Shown piece after piece: positions 48,618-62,413 of a stretch of 64,000 nucleotides of DNA (the stretch's first letter is position 1; the number at the start of each line of letters is the position of its first letter). A program made the translations under genes and the position numbers. Source of the DNA: Apostichopus japonicus (Eukaryota > Echinodermata > Holothuroidea > Aspidochirotida > Stichopodidae). The stretch spans positions 932,001 to 996,000 of the forward strand of contig NC_092568.1 of the NCBI RefSeq assembly GCF_037975245.1, read 5' to 3'. The notes below the pieces were generated by a model. That model was not told the origin of the DNA and searched no databases. It saw only the letters and a list, made by a program, of their open reading frames with translations.

Positions 48618-51600
48618 CTGTCAAAAGAAAAGAAACAGGAGAGAATTTAATTTTAAGATCATTTGAAGAAATATAAATATATGTTTAATTTGTGAAATCT
48701 GATGTGTTATTCTCAGCCAATACACTCCCTTGTATCCACACAGTATATATCTTTTGTTGTTTGTACAAGTGAAGCTAATAACCTGTCTCCACTCAGATCA
48801 ACAATCCTATTTAACCTGCAAGAATCACCAACTTTAGCACCATGTGCCATCCCCCTCCCCCAACCCCCACTATACCCTACTTCAAAGTCACTCACACTTC
48901 CTCTACCATCCAACTCTATGGATCCTCTACCATCCAACATTATGGACAAATTTCAAGACCTAGATTTCTGACTCGCCTGAGTTGTGCTGGTTTATTTATG
49001 CATTCTGAATTTGGCCTATTTACAAGCAAGACACGTAAGAATTTTTCTTCGCTGACTAAAGTATTCTTTCGACCCTTCAATGGTAGATTTTCGGAAGAAG
49101 AGTAGACAGGGGCGCATTGCAAAAATGTTATCAGTTGTCTGTAAGCTAGGTAGAAAGAAGTGAGTTATGGAGAAAAGAGAGAGACAGAGAGAGGAACGAT
49201 GTAAATATCATATTGAATCTCAAATTTAACTGTCATTTATAATGTACATCCATCAATTTCTTCTTTCACCACCAATCAATGTTTCATATTTAATGAAAAG
49301 GTCGTCAGTATTGGGCCCAAAACTTTAGCATGCTACAAAATTGCTAGAAGTTTTCAAGTAGTACATTCCTAGAGGTCAAGAACCTCTCAATATTAAGTCT
49401 CAGCCATTGAGGAATACAAAACGAAACAACAAAGTATCGCAAGTGTGGATAACTAAATTGTGGCGAGGCAGGATTATACTCTTGTTCAAATTTGAGCATA
49501 AGTGACCATTATCTAGCTTTCTAGCATTTTTGGGGCAAACCTGATAACCTCTTTCACCTTTGTTGTCCTCACTAGGACAAATTTACATAATTTGTCACTT
49601 GATCTAATTCTAATTTTTTTTGTAAATAAATAAAAAGAGTATCAAGTTTTGTGTCCAAAAGAGATTGTATAGTCAGTTTCAAACGGCTCTTGATTGCCAT
49701 TTCATTGCTTTGTCTGAGGTTTGCGGAATATCACATTATTATAACAAGATATTCTGCCTTCATTTAAAATTAATTTCTTCCTTAAAAAATTGTATCATCT
49801 TCAAATGTTGGGATCATAAATTCTGATTTGCAAGTAGTTCATATATCAATCGATTTCCATAACTTTAATGTTTCTTCGTTCACTTGGGGAAAAAATTAAA
49901 CTATTTGCATAAAACATGAGGTTAACTAACCCAAATGTTCTACTTTTGGCAGCTGTAGCAAATGTTAGATTCATCAGAAACATGTGTCAAGAGCATTAAA
50001 CACAAATATTTGTCATTAAAATCAGCGATCTTTTGGAATCGTTATAAAGGGTGCCTGTACAAACATATGGCCATGTATTTTAACAAGCTGGAAAAACCGA
50101 GACATGAGAGTCTCGATTTTTAAAGCACTGTTATTGTATTCCCAATCTAACGTTCCAATCATGCAAAGACTACAACAACAAAAACATTACTGTTAATTTG
50201 TGAATCCAGTGGAAAGAATATGATAGGTTTATACAGTTCTGGCCGCGGAGAACAACGGGCTCGTACAAACAAACAACAGCATTTGCTAGTTTCTAGTAAA
50301 TTTTTACCAAAATCATTGGAAGGTTTCTTGCAATATTGCAGGCTACAATTGATTGTTAAACTAAAGATAAAGTACTCAACAACAAGTGTTGTGTTACATT
50401 TTTATTAAGTTACTGATACTGTGTCTGTATTAGTATTATATTTACAAAGAAAATGCCTGACATGAATTCATTCAGCTGGCTCATTTGTTGACAGAGACTC
50501 CAACAAATGTGACAAACTCAAGACCAAACTTTAATGAATAACCCATATTTTTCACTTTTTGTACCATATCAAGGATTAATAATTCATCTATAGATTATTA
50601 TACATTTGTAGTCTACAGGCCCAAATATGTCGTTAAGTATAAATTATCCAATACATCATATCTAACGTTTTTTACACTCTCTGATCAGAAAGCCCCTCGA
50701 ATGCCAAATTTCTGGATTTCATAGATATGAATTATCCCGCTGGCAGCATTTTCATCAAATGTTTAACTAATAAATCTGAATATATTCTGCTCTCAATCTG
50801 TAAGAAGACAGACAATATTTTTTCCACTTCAAACATGTTCTTTGTTTTTTTCTTAGTAGTTGGAAATCATCAACAACTGATAGATAAAAGCAGGAAATAA
50901 ATTTAAATGATATCCCATCAAGAATGAATTGTAAGATTTTAGGTACTTTCTATTATATAGTGTGACTTTAACAAAATAACTTAATTTCTGGCAAGATTTG
51001 CTTCCTCAATATTTAACTTCTATCTTCCCAATCTCCCCCCCCCCATAACAAAAAGGGAAACAAAAATTAAGATGCTTCGGGCAATGCTCTCAACATCGCG
51101 ATGAATTTCCGACAAAACTCTGCAGTAATGTACACAGCTGGGCTATTGAGGATATTGGACAGCGCCGAAGAACATAGAGATGTTCTGCATGTATATATGG
51201 CCACTTAAGTTTATTATTGGAAAAGTCCCTGCAGTTATTTCATAAATCATAAATTACATATGGAAAGGTTCAAATCATCTCTCCAACACTATAGGTATAA
51301 TACCTATATAAATGACACAAATTCAAAATGCACAAACTAACGCTGTCGACACCGCAAATTTTATGGATTTACGAATGACGATACCTGTCACCTAAACATA
51401 AAGCACACCGATCTACCATGCCTAAAAATTGGTAACATTCTTGTACTGCGCCCCCAATGACACCCTCTAACACAACAGAACTTACTAGAAATATGATGTA
51501 AGTCACTTTGAATGGTAGATTCGGCAGGAAGGTAGTGATAACCAATCAGATGTTTACTTGTGATGCAGTGTAAGAATATATAACAAATTTGTTTGCATGG

Positions 51601-52228
51601 TAGATTGGAGTGGGTATGTGTAGGAGACATGTAAGAGAGGAATGAGAATGGTAATAGTGATGTGTGATTGGGGGGAGGGGAGGGGGAGGGGAGAGGGGTG
51701 GAGCATTTTTAAAATGCATAAGTAGACTGGATATAGGTAAAGAGGGGAGCACAGCAAAATTGACCAAACCCATACACTACATCATCAAATGTAAGTCCGA
51801 ACAAAATGTCACATGAAAGACAAAAATGAATAAAGTATTATAATGGCTCAACTTTGAATGACTAGTTTTGGGATATTTATCATCATATTTAACACATTAA
51901 AATCATGCCATGGATCTGCCAAAGCAATCAGTTTTGATAAACGTGTTGATTTATGTTTTTTGTGTGATAAAGCCTTATTCTTACAATCGGTTGCTCTTTC
52001 AGAGACATTTAACTACCCATAGATGAATTCCCACTTGCATATAACTGTCAATAGATAAAAAGGAATGTGAATTGATATAAAACAGATGCCAAATTATTGA
52101 GAAGAGTAAATTTGCAGTATATGCACAGAATTAGAGAATGAGAAGAGAAGAGACCAAAAAGACTAAACTTGCATTAAGGTTTCAGCTCTAGCAAAGAAAC
52201 AGCTCATAGTCTGGATAAATTTGATTCT
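48618..52228. other. probable NCX intron or intergenic, no gene seen
   Basis: AT-rich sequence without convincing exons on either strand. It should contain part of the NCX intron upstream of 48617. A G-rich tract lies at about 51670-51700. Confidence 0.4.
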
Positions 52229-52571
52229 TTAAAGGCATTGAAGACTCGCCCCAAACCGCGTGCGGCCATCTGAAAAAGTTAACTTTCTGTTGCTTGCAAG
52301 TGACGTTTTTTTTGTGTCGGTACGAAATGCAGACAGTAATGAAACGTGATACCTTGTTATCTTTAGCTGGACCTGAGATATCTGTATGGTTTGTACACTG
52401 TGCTGTGGGTATTGACCGCAGCTGTATGACTGTACTGACTGTACACTAGTGTCTAATTACTGACGGTAATAAGCTGTGTGGTGTGTAACACTTTCTGTTA
52501 CAACTCATTCTAAACTAGGTCAGATTACCGTCATGAGACGTTCTTTTTGCGCGAGTCTTCACACCCCTTAA
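52229..52571. mobile_element. TTAA-flanked MITE (piggyBac-like)
   Basis: A 343-bp segment bounded by TTAA on both sides. Immediately inside are AGGCATTGAAGACTCGC at the left end and, as the reverse complement of the right end, GGGGTGTGAAGACTCGC. The inner 11 bases (TGAAGACTCGC) are identical in inverted orientation (52239-52249 and 52551-52561). TTAA is the piggyBac target site. There is no transposase ORF, so it is non-autonomous. Confidence 0.6.
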
Positions 52572-53579
52572 GCAGAGATTAACGCCGAGCAGTTCTCTTT
52601 TCTTCATCGTAACCCCTAAAATCAGCAATACATTTAGACAATTTCTGAAAATGGATATCATTTGAGTGGTACTTTAATTCCTTTCAGTAGAAAAATGGTC
52701 ACATTACCACAAATCCTTCTTCCCGTTGTTTTGAACTAAAGAGAGCGTCATCGATGTTTCCAAGAAAACAGCCCAGATGATTTAAAGGTCTGTGGCCTAC
52801 GACCATTTGCAAATCTTTACTATTATCCACAATACCTATCATGAAGCACTTTTCAAAGTAAATTGGATATGAAAAGCGACAGTAACAATGTGAAGAAAGG
52901 CGAAACAATGTTTGACGGTATCATTATTCATGAACTTTGTACAACATCTGTCACAATAACACATCTTGAACACAGTTATACGAATCATAGACATAATTTA
53001 TTCCAATACTCTCAGAAAACTGTTTTAAGTATATTGGCTGTTTTAAAATATTTTGGGCACACATATTCCCCATCCATTAAAACAATAATTGTGTACTGAC
53101 AACAATGTGCCATGGAATGAAGCTAGCATATTAACATACTTGATCTGAACTTATGATTAAAACATGTCCCATAGCCACCTCATTCATATGCATTTGGACG
53201 TCATTTGAGAATTTAAGAGAATGTGAAATGCACCGACCACTAATCTGCATCTCATATTAGACAATTAATGCAGAGTAAGTTACACTGACTCCACCACCTT
53301 GAGAGGTTTAAAAAGGTAATATTTAAGACTAATTCCCCAGCTGATTTCACATATTAAACAGAGCTATGTATATATATATATATATATACAAGACAACTGC
53401 TCAGTACCCTCATATATAATATATCCTTCTATCAAATCAATAGACCCCTTCACGAAGACGTGAGCTTTAATTTGTAACTGTATTCAGCACACACTTTTGG
53501 TCTGACTCTTAAGCTTGTAAAATCATGTTTGTCCAACTATTCAATGATGGAAGGTAATGCAAACCCCACCTACAGTACC

Positions 53580-53825
53580 GCTCACATAAAATCGGCCGTG
53601 GCATCGTGTATCGTGACAAAATATGAGGAGACTCGAGGAGTCTATCGTGATATCGTTTCCATTACGCCTATAGCAAGTACCTAACGTGATATCGTGCGTC
53701 GCATCGTGGTCGTAATATCGTGATAATGTGTGCATCATTTCACTGGCACTGTATACTATCGTGATGTTATCGTTATAGCGTGAATCACGTTGCAGAACGA
53801 TCGATCGTTTCATCGTGATTTGAAA
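53580..53825. repeat. cryptic ATCGTGAT-rich block
   Basis: The hexamer ATCGTG and relatives (TCGTGATATCG, GCATCGTGGTCG, TATCGTGATGTTATCG) recur many times in about 240 bp without fixed period. The minus-strand open frame that spans it (53541-53960) has no recognisable domain and probably reflects the absence of TA-rich stops. Confidence 0.7.
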
Positions 53826-54599
53826 GAATTGGGGTAGGCTTCTTCCCGCAGTAGATGAAATCATCAATTCAACGCAATGTGCAATAGATTTATTGCAAAT
53901 TCTGATCAAAAAGTTCGGTGTGTCACCAAAATTAAGTGTCAATCGACATACAAGTTTCATAATCGCAAAACTAGTACGATAGGCCTAATGAACACACTGT
54001 AGGCCTACTCATCCAAACTCCTTCATACAAACCCCTTCTTTAAAAAAAAAATAGCGGTCGCAAAATATTTTCAGTTCGAACAAAACATTCGTTCTGAACT
54101 TCTTGTATGCAAGAATATCAGCCTAGGCTTTAATTGTACTAGCAAATCGTCCCAAATGTTACGATAGGGTTAATATGCATTGTAACGCTGAATATAGGCC
54201 TACAGTAGCTTTTTCACCGTCCGGGATGCATAGGGTGGCATACTGTACTTAAAGGGTCTATAGAATGAATCCGAGAGAAGCATCGCTTGATGGGAGCGAA
54301 ATGCCGTGTGCAAATCATCCCTATGGCAACACACTGAAACTCGACTCCCAGTAGCGTAAACAGTAGACAGATACTGATCTACATGATACAGTAGTATACA
54401 CGCAGTATGTACAATATATATATATACACACTGATCTACAGTACTGTATGTAGCCGAGTACACTGTTCACATGTACAGCGCTAGATAGATTGCCGAGTCG
54501 TAACGCTCGTACGTACTATACTAGGGAATTGTGTGTAACAACTCCCCGCTCGTACGCACACGGCCGTAATCAGCTTCACTAGTATACTTATACACAAAT

Positions 54600-54806
54600 A
54601 TCTTGGTCTAGGTGCATATACAGGGCCGGGACACAGTCTACTCGAAATACACATCGAAATTGTGTCTAGCTCTACAAAGCAACGTAGGACTAGGAGAATG
54701 ATTGAAACAAGACGGCAAAATCTCTCTGGTAGATTCTTTTGAAAACTGGAAAACGCTGAAGGAGGTCTGTGTTTGCTTTACCGCAGTTGAAGTAGCTTAG
54801 GCCTAG
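54600..54806 (+). other. possible 5' non-coding exon, plus strand
   Basis: A less AT-rich stretch ends at CCTAG|GTAAGT (donor at 54807), a near-consensus donor, and is followed by a TAGGCC-rich segment similar to the one downstream of the claspin exon 1. It could be the first exon of a plus-strand gene. No long ORF is present in it. Confidence 0.25.
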
Positions 54807-57540
54807 GTAAGTCAAAATAACTTTCAATACCCATTCAACTACGGTAAGGATGTTGATTGCCTAGCTACAAGCACTGTGGGCTAGGCCTGTAACGTTAGTT
54901 AGGCCTTACATTTACAAGTAACATTCAGGTAAACTCAGTTAGTGGCACTGTCAGGACACATGGTAAAAGTATCTGTAATAATGTGACTAGGCCTATGGCC
55001 AAAGGCTTGGCCTGACTATTTGAAATGGGCCTAATGTAGTTGTATCTAGTCTAGACGATCGTGTTTTGCAGCCACCACAGTCAGCTAGGGTATTCAACAA
55101 GGACTCGGAGTTGGATAGGAATATATTATTACTAGGCTACTCCTTACTAACCTAACTTTGTGCAGCTATGGAATCAATTTAACTGTTACTGCGCGAATCT
55201 TTTATCTAGCCTAGTTTCAAATAACTTTCGTGTCTCCAACTTCTTACCTGCCAAAATTTCTTACAAAATATTACCTGTGTTTATTAGTGCAGTTAACATC
55301 ACTGTTAGCCTTACATTTCTACAAATGGCAAAGATACCTGATTTCATTCATGGTATTTTGTGTCCTCCAAAAATCCACAAGAAGATAAATAAATTGATGT
55401 CGACCTACACATTATACGAACATTTGATAGGTCTTCCCAATATCACAGGTCTATGACAGACAGCATATCACAGATCAAAGTACTAGGTAGCAATCTTTAT
55501 TTTCTGTTGGTTTTGCTTACTTTGAAAAAAAAAGTTAATGCCTGGCCCACATGCTTTATTGAAGCGTAAAGAAAGTGGATAATTTTTAAGTTTTACAAAA
55601 TAATATTTACATCAGGAGTCATCATTTTGAAGGAAAAGGATGCAGGTACATGTGGTTAAAATATATATGCCTTCCTAGCTAGGAGCAAACATTTGGGTGC
55701 ATGTAGTTAGGGAACATAGACTAACTAGTAGTCTGTATAGGTGACTAAGGACAGGCCTTACTTTATTACTAACGTGACTTCTTTTTTCCCTATCTTATTG
55801 ATCATTGATGTATAATTGACTCATGGCCCACTGAAAATTCAGAAATTATGATTGTTATATAATTGACACATTGCTTGCTGAAAATGCAGGAAGTATGACC
55901 AAACTCAATGCAGCACTACTACTCACCCTTAGATATAAGCACCGTCTGTACAAAACTAATGGAAAGTAGATGGTGTTTTCTTGCCTTCTCCTACTCCCAA
56001 GGCGACTAACACTCTAAAATCAGCAAAAAGACCTCCCAACAAAACAATGTTCCAAAGAATGGACATTTTGTGGTTAACTCCCAGCATATGATTCTGCCTA
56101 TAAATATAAGTGTAGCTTATGAAATAATAAGTACAGTAAGCAACAAGAAAGTTTTTAACAGAATTTTCGCAAAAGAAAACTTTAAAAGTGTTCATAATGA
56201 TGGAGAATATGTATCAGATTGAAAAAATGGTAAGGCTAGTATATTACAATGGACATAGAATAATTTAACATACATGTGTATGAACTTCTAGGATAGTTGA
56301 CGATACTATTAACTTGGTTGAAAGGCCAACTGAACTAATTTCCTGTTTGTCCTATGCATGCATAGCAAGGTAGGTATAGGCTGTACTTCCACCACATTCA
56401 CTTTCCTAGTTTCCTTTATTGATCTAGTTATTTTGCTTGGTATGTAGAGGCTAAGCTTCATTCTAAGGTCAGTGAAACCCAACGTACTGTAGAAAGTCAC
56501 ATTCTGTTTTGGTACTACTTAATTTAGTCTGCAATATATAGCCTATGGTATGCAACATTGTTTGTGCCATGTTTTCTTCAGCATTTATTTTTTGTATTTG
56601 TTTTCAGTAGATCTATGCTTCAGAGATGCAAACTTCTCATAAAATCTATCAATGCTACTAAATGCTACATGCATACTTTCCAATGGAACAAATTATATAT
56701 ATACTTGGCCAAATTTGAATCCACCAAGTTCTGTACTATTCAGTGTTTATTGTTTACCAAGGCATGCACTGTTACAACAAGAAGTGAAGGAGGATTAGAT
56801 TTGGTCTATTTGCATGGAAAACCCTTCTGTCATTGTTGTAATATTTGCAAGTAATACATCTAGTGTATTCAAATCCAGTTTTGCCCTTCATCTCCACTTC
56901 ACCTTCTACAACATCTGCGTTGAGAGCATTGACAGGAAGTCATCCTACATATAAACTACCTTCAGTACATAGAGTTACAATTGTCTCTTGTTAGCAGTAT
57001 CAAGTCATGTTAGCTCATTAGCTGATTACAATGAATAGCCCATGTTGACACCTGGAAGTCCTCCCTCTCCTTAAGGAGAAATATATATTATATGGGATGG
57101 TGAGTAACTTCCTGGACATCCAGCCTATGTGGCCCTTTGTCAGAGTGAATTTAGAGAGTCAGGACAATACATGCAGAAGTAGCATTGCATCATGGTTCCT
57201 TAATGCCCCATGCCAAAACCTAAAAGCCCTGTCATGGCAACAGTGGGTTGCATGGACATCCTTCAACTACCCTGCCAGCTGACATAATTTTTTTTAGAAT
57301 AATGGCTCATGACGGTCTGTGAATAATTGTTAATTCTTGCCAAAAGGCCAAGAATTTGATGGAAATGTTGTGTGTGTGTGTGTATTTGTGTACATGGTAA
57401 GACAACTGCTTGCAAACACGATTACTGAAAAGGTAAATATTACTATAAAATATATTCTGGAAAAGAAACCCTGATAAAAGTTTGCATAATCAAACTTCAT
57501 AATTAACATATGACCCCAACCTTTTTATTCTTTATCACAG

Positions 57541-58135
57541 CTACGTTGGATACTGTATGTTGGGAGAAAGTACTTGGCAGCCATCGATTTCAACTTTCAC
57601 AGAAACCGTCCCAAAGAAAGATGGAAATGGGAATGATGAGTAAGTGTTTCTGTCTATGCCCTCATTATATACTCATTCAATATGTGTAGTGAATGGCATT
57701 AGATGTACAACCCATTTCAAATGATACCTTTTAGGCACACTTCTGACTCACTTCACAACAGAATATTTACACGATTACCATTGATGCAATTGGTGGTTTG
57801 TGGATTCATTTATGTCTTAAACCAATGGTTAAATGCATAACTGAATTAAAATACTTTCAAGGTATTTACCTAGTACATGAACATACAGTTCTACACTCCT
57901 TTTGATGATGTTAATTGTTTCTAGGTAGTATTTCATAGTGAAAACAATCAAGATTTAATTGACAGTGCGCCTTATAGCTACATATGAAGATATTTGTTAA
58001 AATACCCTGTGAGGTGATTATCTGGAGGTGCACAAAGGAATATGCAAATCACAACGACCTCTTATGATTTCTTTTCAGGGTCAAGGTGAAGTACTCCACA
58101 GCCACCAAACAATGGCATCCGGTACCTGTGAAATA
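57541..58135 (+). CDS. two-exon candidate of an unknown gene (3' end)
   Basis: Exon A (57541-57641) follows TTTATCACAG and ends at GA|GTAAGT. Exon B (58080-58135) follows TTTCTTTTCAG and ends in TAG. Joined in phase 2 they read YVGYCMLGESTWQPSISTFT, then ETVPKKDGNGNDEVKVKYST and ATKQWHPVPVK before the stop. Both are richer in GC than the surroundings. All three frames of exon A are open, so the frame is uncertain. I do not recognise the product and could not find a convincing exon carrying its start codon. Confidence 0.35.
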
Positions 58136-61100
58136 GCCTACAGTAAATCCTATGGATACATTCTGCATTTCTGGAGAACATCGTGAAATTTCTGGTAGTT
58201 AATCTATGTTCATCCAAACAGGCTTGAAAAACCCTACTTGATGAACCAAAAAATAATACCAAGAGTGTCCACCGTCTATAGGCCAACAGTTGAAGACTTT
58301 ACAGAGCCACTATAAGAGTGGGTTTACACATGTTCAATGGTTGTAGATTCTTAAGCTCATTTCCACAAATATATGATATGATTAATAAATCATTAAACAG
58401 TGGAAGTAAAATTATTATTGGCAGTTAAAAGATGGTAGAATGTTTGACAAAAGAACATTCAAAACCGTACTATAATTTGCTATTTTTTTTATCCCATTCG
58501 TTATTACAGCTTGCATTAGACCAAATGTTATGGATGTAAGCTCTTTAATTTCACAGGAGATAAAATACTGCAAGCAAACATCAAACTTCGTCATTGATGC
58601 ACATAAAATTTAATCTCACCAATTGAAGTCACCAAAATGGTATAAAACTTCTGAAATTGTGCGTATAGTACATTTCTGGTGAAAGTGAGACACGTGAGGC
58701 AGTTTTTGTGGATATATCGGCGAGGTATGGATAGTTGCTTTAGAAGAAAAACTACCCTATTTTCCACAACTACCTATCCTTTGTTTTTCAAAGTTGTTCA
58801 TGCATATGACATTGAGAAGTGTAGTATCTATAGGTCAATTTATAAAGGCCTACATATGTCAAAATAAACATGTCTAGCATGTATTGTTTTTTCCTTAAAC
58901 AATACCTGGTTCTTTCCGTACCCTCAAAGAAAGTTATCTTGCAACCCATGATATGCATTGAAAAACATAAATGTTTTTAATTTGATTATGCTTTTCTAAA
59001 ATATGCCAACTTTAATTTCTGTGTAGTGACAACCCTCTGATGGAAACATGTTCCTTATGCACCAAACTGCACAGAATGGGATGACTACACTATTGTAACG
59101 TCCAGTTCTGACGGCTTTTCAGTATATAAAAGACCCTTTGTGCAGTGTACCTGTAGGTACTATTACATGTCCTGTGTCCCAGTATCAGTAGGTCATATCT
59201 TTGGACCATTGCCAGATTCACACTTCAGGTCCATTATTAATGACCGAAAATGAACGTTTGTTTAATGTAGGAAGCAAATGTCTTGACATATGATCTGCTT
59301 GGTTCTCGAGTTCTAAATGAATGTTATGAAGGGGCTCTTGCAACCCTAATCTCAAATATGAATTAGCATGTAAAAGTAGCAAAATTATTGCAACCACTAT
59401 AATATTATTTAGCAATTATTGTCAGCCAATACTCATAGCTAGTACAGTAACTAGGTACAGTACCTCTTGATTACAGTTACACCTCTCTTTAAATGACTCC
59501 AATTCGTCATGAAGATAACGAAGAAAGGCCATGTTCGGGTATATCGGGTAGACCTACTTATAACAAAAATTACTAGATACGACTTCATTTTACAATCACG
59601 TATTAAAAACCCGCACTCAATGATTGGATACAGCAACTACTCTCCCACAACCGTGCAACAGCAATAACTACTTTGTATTCCTAACATGTGTATCAGGACA
59701 TGAGCAGTAGTTACTTACGAGCCATGAGTACCGGTTGTTTTTGTGTACAATTAAGGTCTCTGCTGTGATACTATTTTAATGAATACTCCAGAGGCATGCT
59801 ATGTACAGGAATACTCTAAAATTAGACTATATAAAATGAAATGTTTTTTGTAAAATGATGTCCACTCTATAAAATTCTCATAAATAATAGGAGGGAGTTA
59901 TTTTCTGTATGGCTGATGTGATGAATTCGCTCACAAAGACTCACATTGGTGTTGCCATATATATACATTCTTAAAAGTTCACTAAATTATAAGATCACTT
60001 CTCCAAAATAATATGATTTATGGATATTGTTTGCAACATATGCCTACAAAAAAATGTATGACAAGTTGTTAAGTCAATCACCCCCTAATATCAGCCTCGT
60101 CGTTATTGTATAATGTTCACAGAATTGGATTAATAAGGGGATTAGGGGAGGCATTAAACCCAGTTCCCTCTCCCACAATGGATCCATCGCAAGGTTTCAC
60201 AATAGAAAGAAAGTTTCAGTCAGATCTTTCCAGTCAATCTCATTACACTGCTCCTGCAGTAGGCTTTACTCTGACAAAATATGGTAGGAAAATTGTACCA
60301 ATTATTAGTGCCGGACTGGTTGCCGGGGGTACTTGGTAAGCACCCCAGCCTTGGCCCCTGAATCATCAATTTGAAATTAAAAAAGTGAAGTTTTGAACCA
60401 CTTGTTAGATCTCCTTTGTTTCTTTTTCACCTTTTTGTTTTTCTAAATGTTTCCATTTTGTAGATAATATGGGCCTGCCCCATCCCCACCAACCCCCCAT
60501 CCCCACCAACCCCCCATACCCTAATCTGAAAAATCTGCTTCTGTGTCACACTTTTGTCAAAAGCGGAATTGTTGATCTTTGGAGGGGAACGCATGTCCCA
60601 ACAAAATATGTCTCTTCAAGGTGAAAAATATTACACCCATACATATGTCATGTTGAATTACCTCTATGTATTACATCAGTGAAAATAACTAAAAATATAA
60701 ATCAGCCGACCGAAAAATTTAATTTGTTTGCTCACAATGCAGACAAATTCAATGTGTGTAAAAATTACCCACATGTCCAACACTACAAATTGTAACAGGT
60801 CATTCCAAGTAGAACATATAACAACTCCCTCGACATTCTCCAATAACATAAACATCCAGGGCTATACAGCATTCCACAGTCATTCTACTATGATTGAGGT
60901 GAAACAGTACTTTTCACTGCCTTAGCTCCCCCCCCCCCCACACACACAATGGTACAACCCTTAATCGGACAGAATCAGAAGTTGGAGAAAAATAGAGGGC
61001 GCCTGACATTAATTGCTTGGCTGGATTCATTGTATAGCCCCTTTAAGTATGTTTGAACATTGTTTTCACGATCGAATTTTGCAAGATTTTCGAGAAAATT

Positions 61101-61580
61101 GTTTGCTTGAAGAATGTTTTTCCGCACCATATGATATGCTCAAATAAGCAGTTTCTTTTGCATAGCATCAGTAATCGATATGATCCTGATGGCAACCCGT
61201 ATTGACGCGCACATTAAAAATTATACAAAATTGGTCATAACTTCTGTTAGAAGCTTTTTTTTATTTAAATGTCATAAAGTCATTTAATTGCTTTTGGCCG
61301 GACAGTTTTGTATGGTACTGTAGCAACCTTACTTTCTGAAAATACTAGACGGTCAAGTTGATCACGAACCTCGTAGAATTTTCAAACAAGTCCAGACATG
61401 TTTGGTTTCACCAAATCCTTCATACTATGCAACAAAAGTATATTTTTTGAATATTTATGTGGTAATACTTGAATTTTTCATTTTGTTCAAACATGTGTTT
61501 AAGCATCATGTAACGTAGTTAAATACACATTCGCCCAAAATGCAATGATTAGGGGTAGTCCCAGTATATTTTATGGGTTC
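58136..61580. other. no gene seen
   Basis: AT-rich, with a short C-rich tandem (CCCCACCAACCCCCCAT) near 60482-60520. An open frame at 60106-60339 has no recognisable domain and no supporting splice context. Confidence 0.4.
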
Positions 61581-61584
61581 CGGC

Positions 61585-62310
61585 GTGTCTACGTTCCGAC
61601 AATTGTTTTTGACTCTGAAGTTCTTTTGACCAATATTTTTGACCAATATGTTTTCGGAGTTCGGACCAATTTTTTTTAAGACCCATAATTTTTTGGACCA
61701 AAATATTTTGATGACACAAATTGTTTTTACTCTAAAATTTTTTAAGACCAATTTTTTTCGGACAAGCACTATTTAGGTCATAAAAAACTTTGGGCCCTTT
61801 TATTTTTTGTTTCGTAAATAAAAATTGGCGCGTCCGAAAAAATTAGTCCCCCCAAACAAATCAGGTCAGAAAAATTGTGGGTCCAAAAAGTTGATTCCAC
61901 AAAAAAAAAATTGGGTCCAAATAAAATTGAGTCCCCCCCCCAAAAAAAAAAATAGGCCGGAAAAAAATTGGGTCCAAAAAGAATGAGTCCCCCCCAAAAA
62001 ATCGGGTCCGAAAAAATTGAGTCCCCCCCAATAAATAGTTAGTGAGACAAATTTGGGTCTAACAAAATTGATTCCACAAAGAAAATTTGGGTCCAAAAAA
62101 ATTGAGTCCCCCCCCAAAAAAATAACTTAAGCCAGACAAAATTTGGGTAAAAAAAAATGAGTCCCCAAAAAAATTGGGTCCGAAAAAATTGAATCCCCCA
62201 AAAAATTAGTCAGGCAGAATTTGGGTCTAACAAAAAAAATTGGGTTCAAAAAGTTGTCGGAACTTAAAGAGACGTCGGAACATAGAGACGTCGGAACATA
62301 GGGTATGTCC
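61585..62310. repeat. degenerate GGGTCCAAAAAAATTGAGTC array with inverted ends
   Basis: About 500 bp (61800-62250) of imperfect units such as GGGTCCAAAAAAATTGAGTC followed by a C-run and an A-run, about 30-45 bp apart. The left end carries GTTCCGACAATTGTTTTTGA (61593-61613). The right end carries its approximate inverse, ending GTTGTCGGAAC (near 62254), followed by three GTCGGAACATAG-like words. Confidence 0.75.
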
Positions 62311-62413
62311 CCCTTCTTAATACATTGAGAAATTACTAGTCAAAAATATTTTGTGAAGCAAAACCGTACGATATATTTCACAAATATTGATGCTTAGATA
62401 AGTGCTTCCTCAC

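Noticed and set aside
52699-52908. Minus-strand frame with a protein-like stretch (GHRPLNHLGCFLGNIDDALF)
   Set aside because: It has possible acceptor and donor sites but no family match that I recognise, and it does not fit any known NCX exon. Left unannotated, though worth a protein search.
53541-53960. 139-codon minus-strand ORF
   Set aside because: Spans the ATCGTGAT-rich block; composition explains the lack of stops.
56589-56851. Plus-strand open segment after TTTGTTTTCAG whose end phase would match the exon at 57541
   Set aside because: The translated peptide is cysteine-rich and AT-driven, with no protein-like character; the phase match may be chance.
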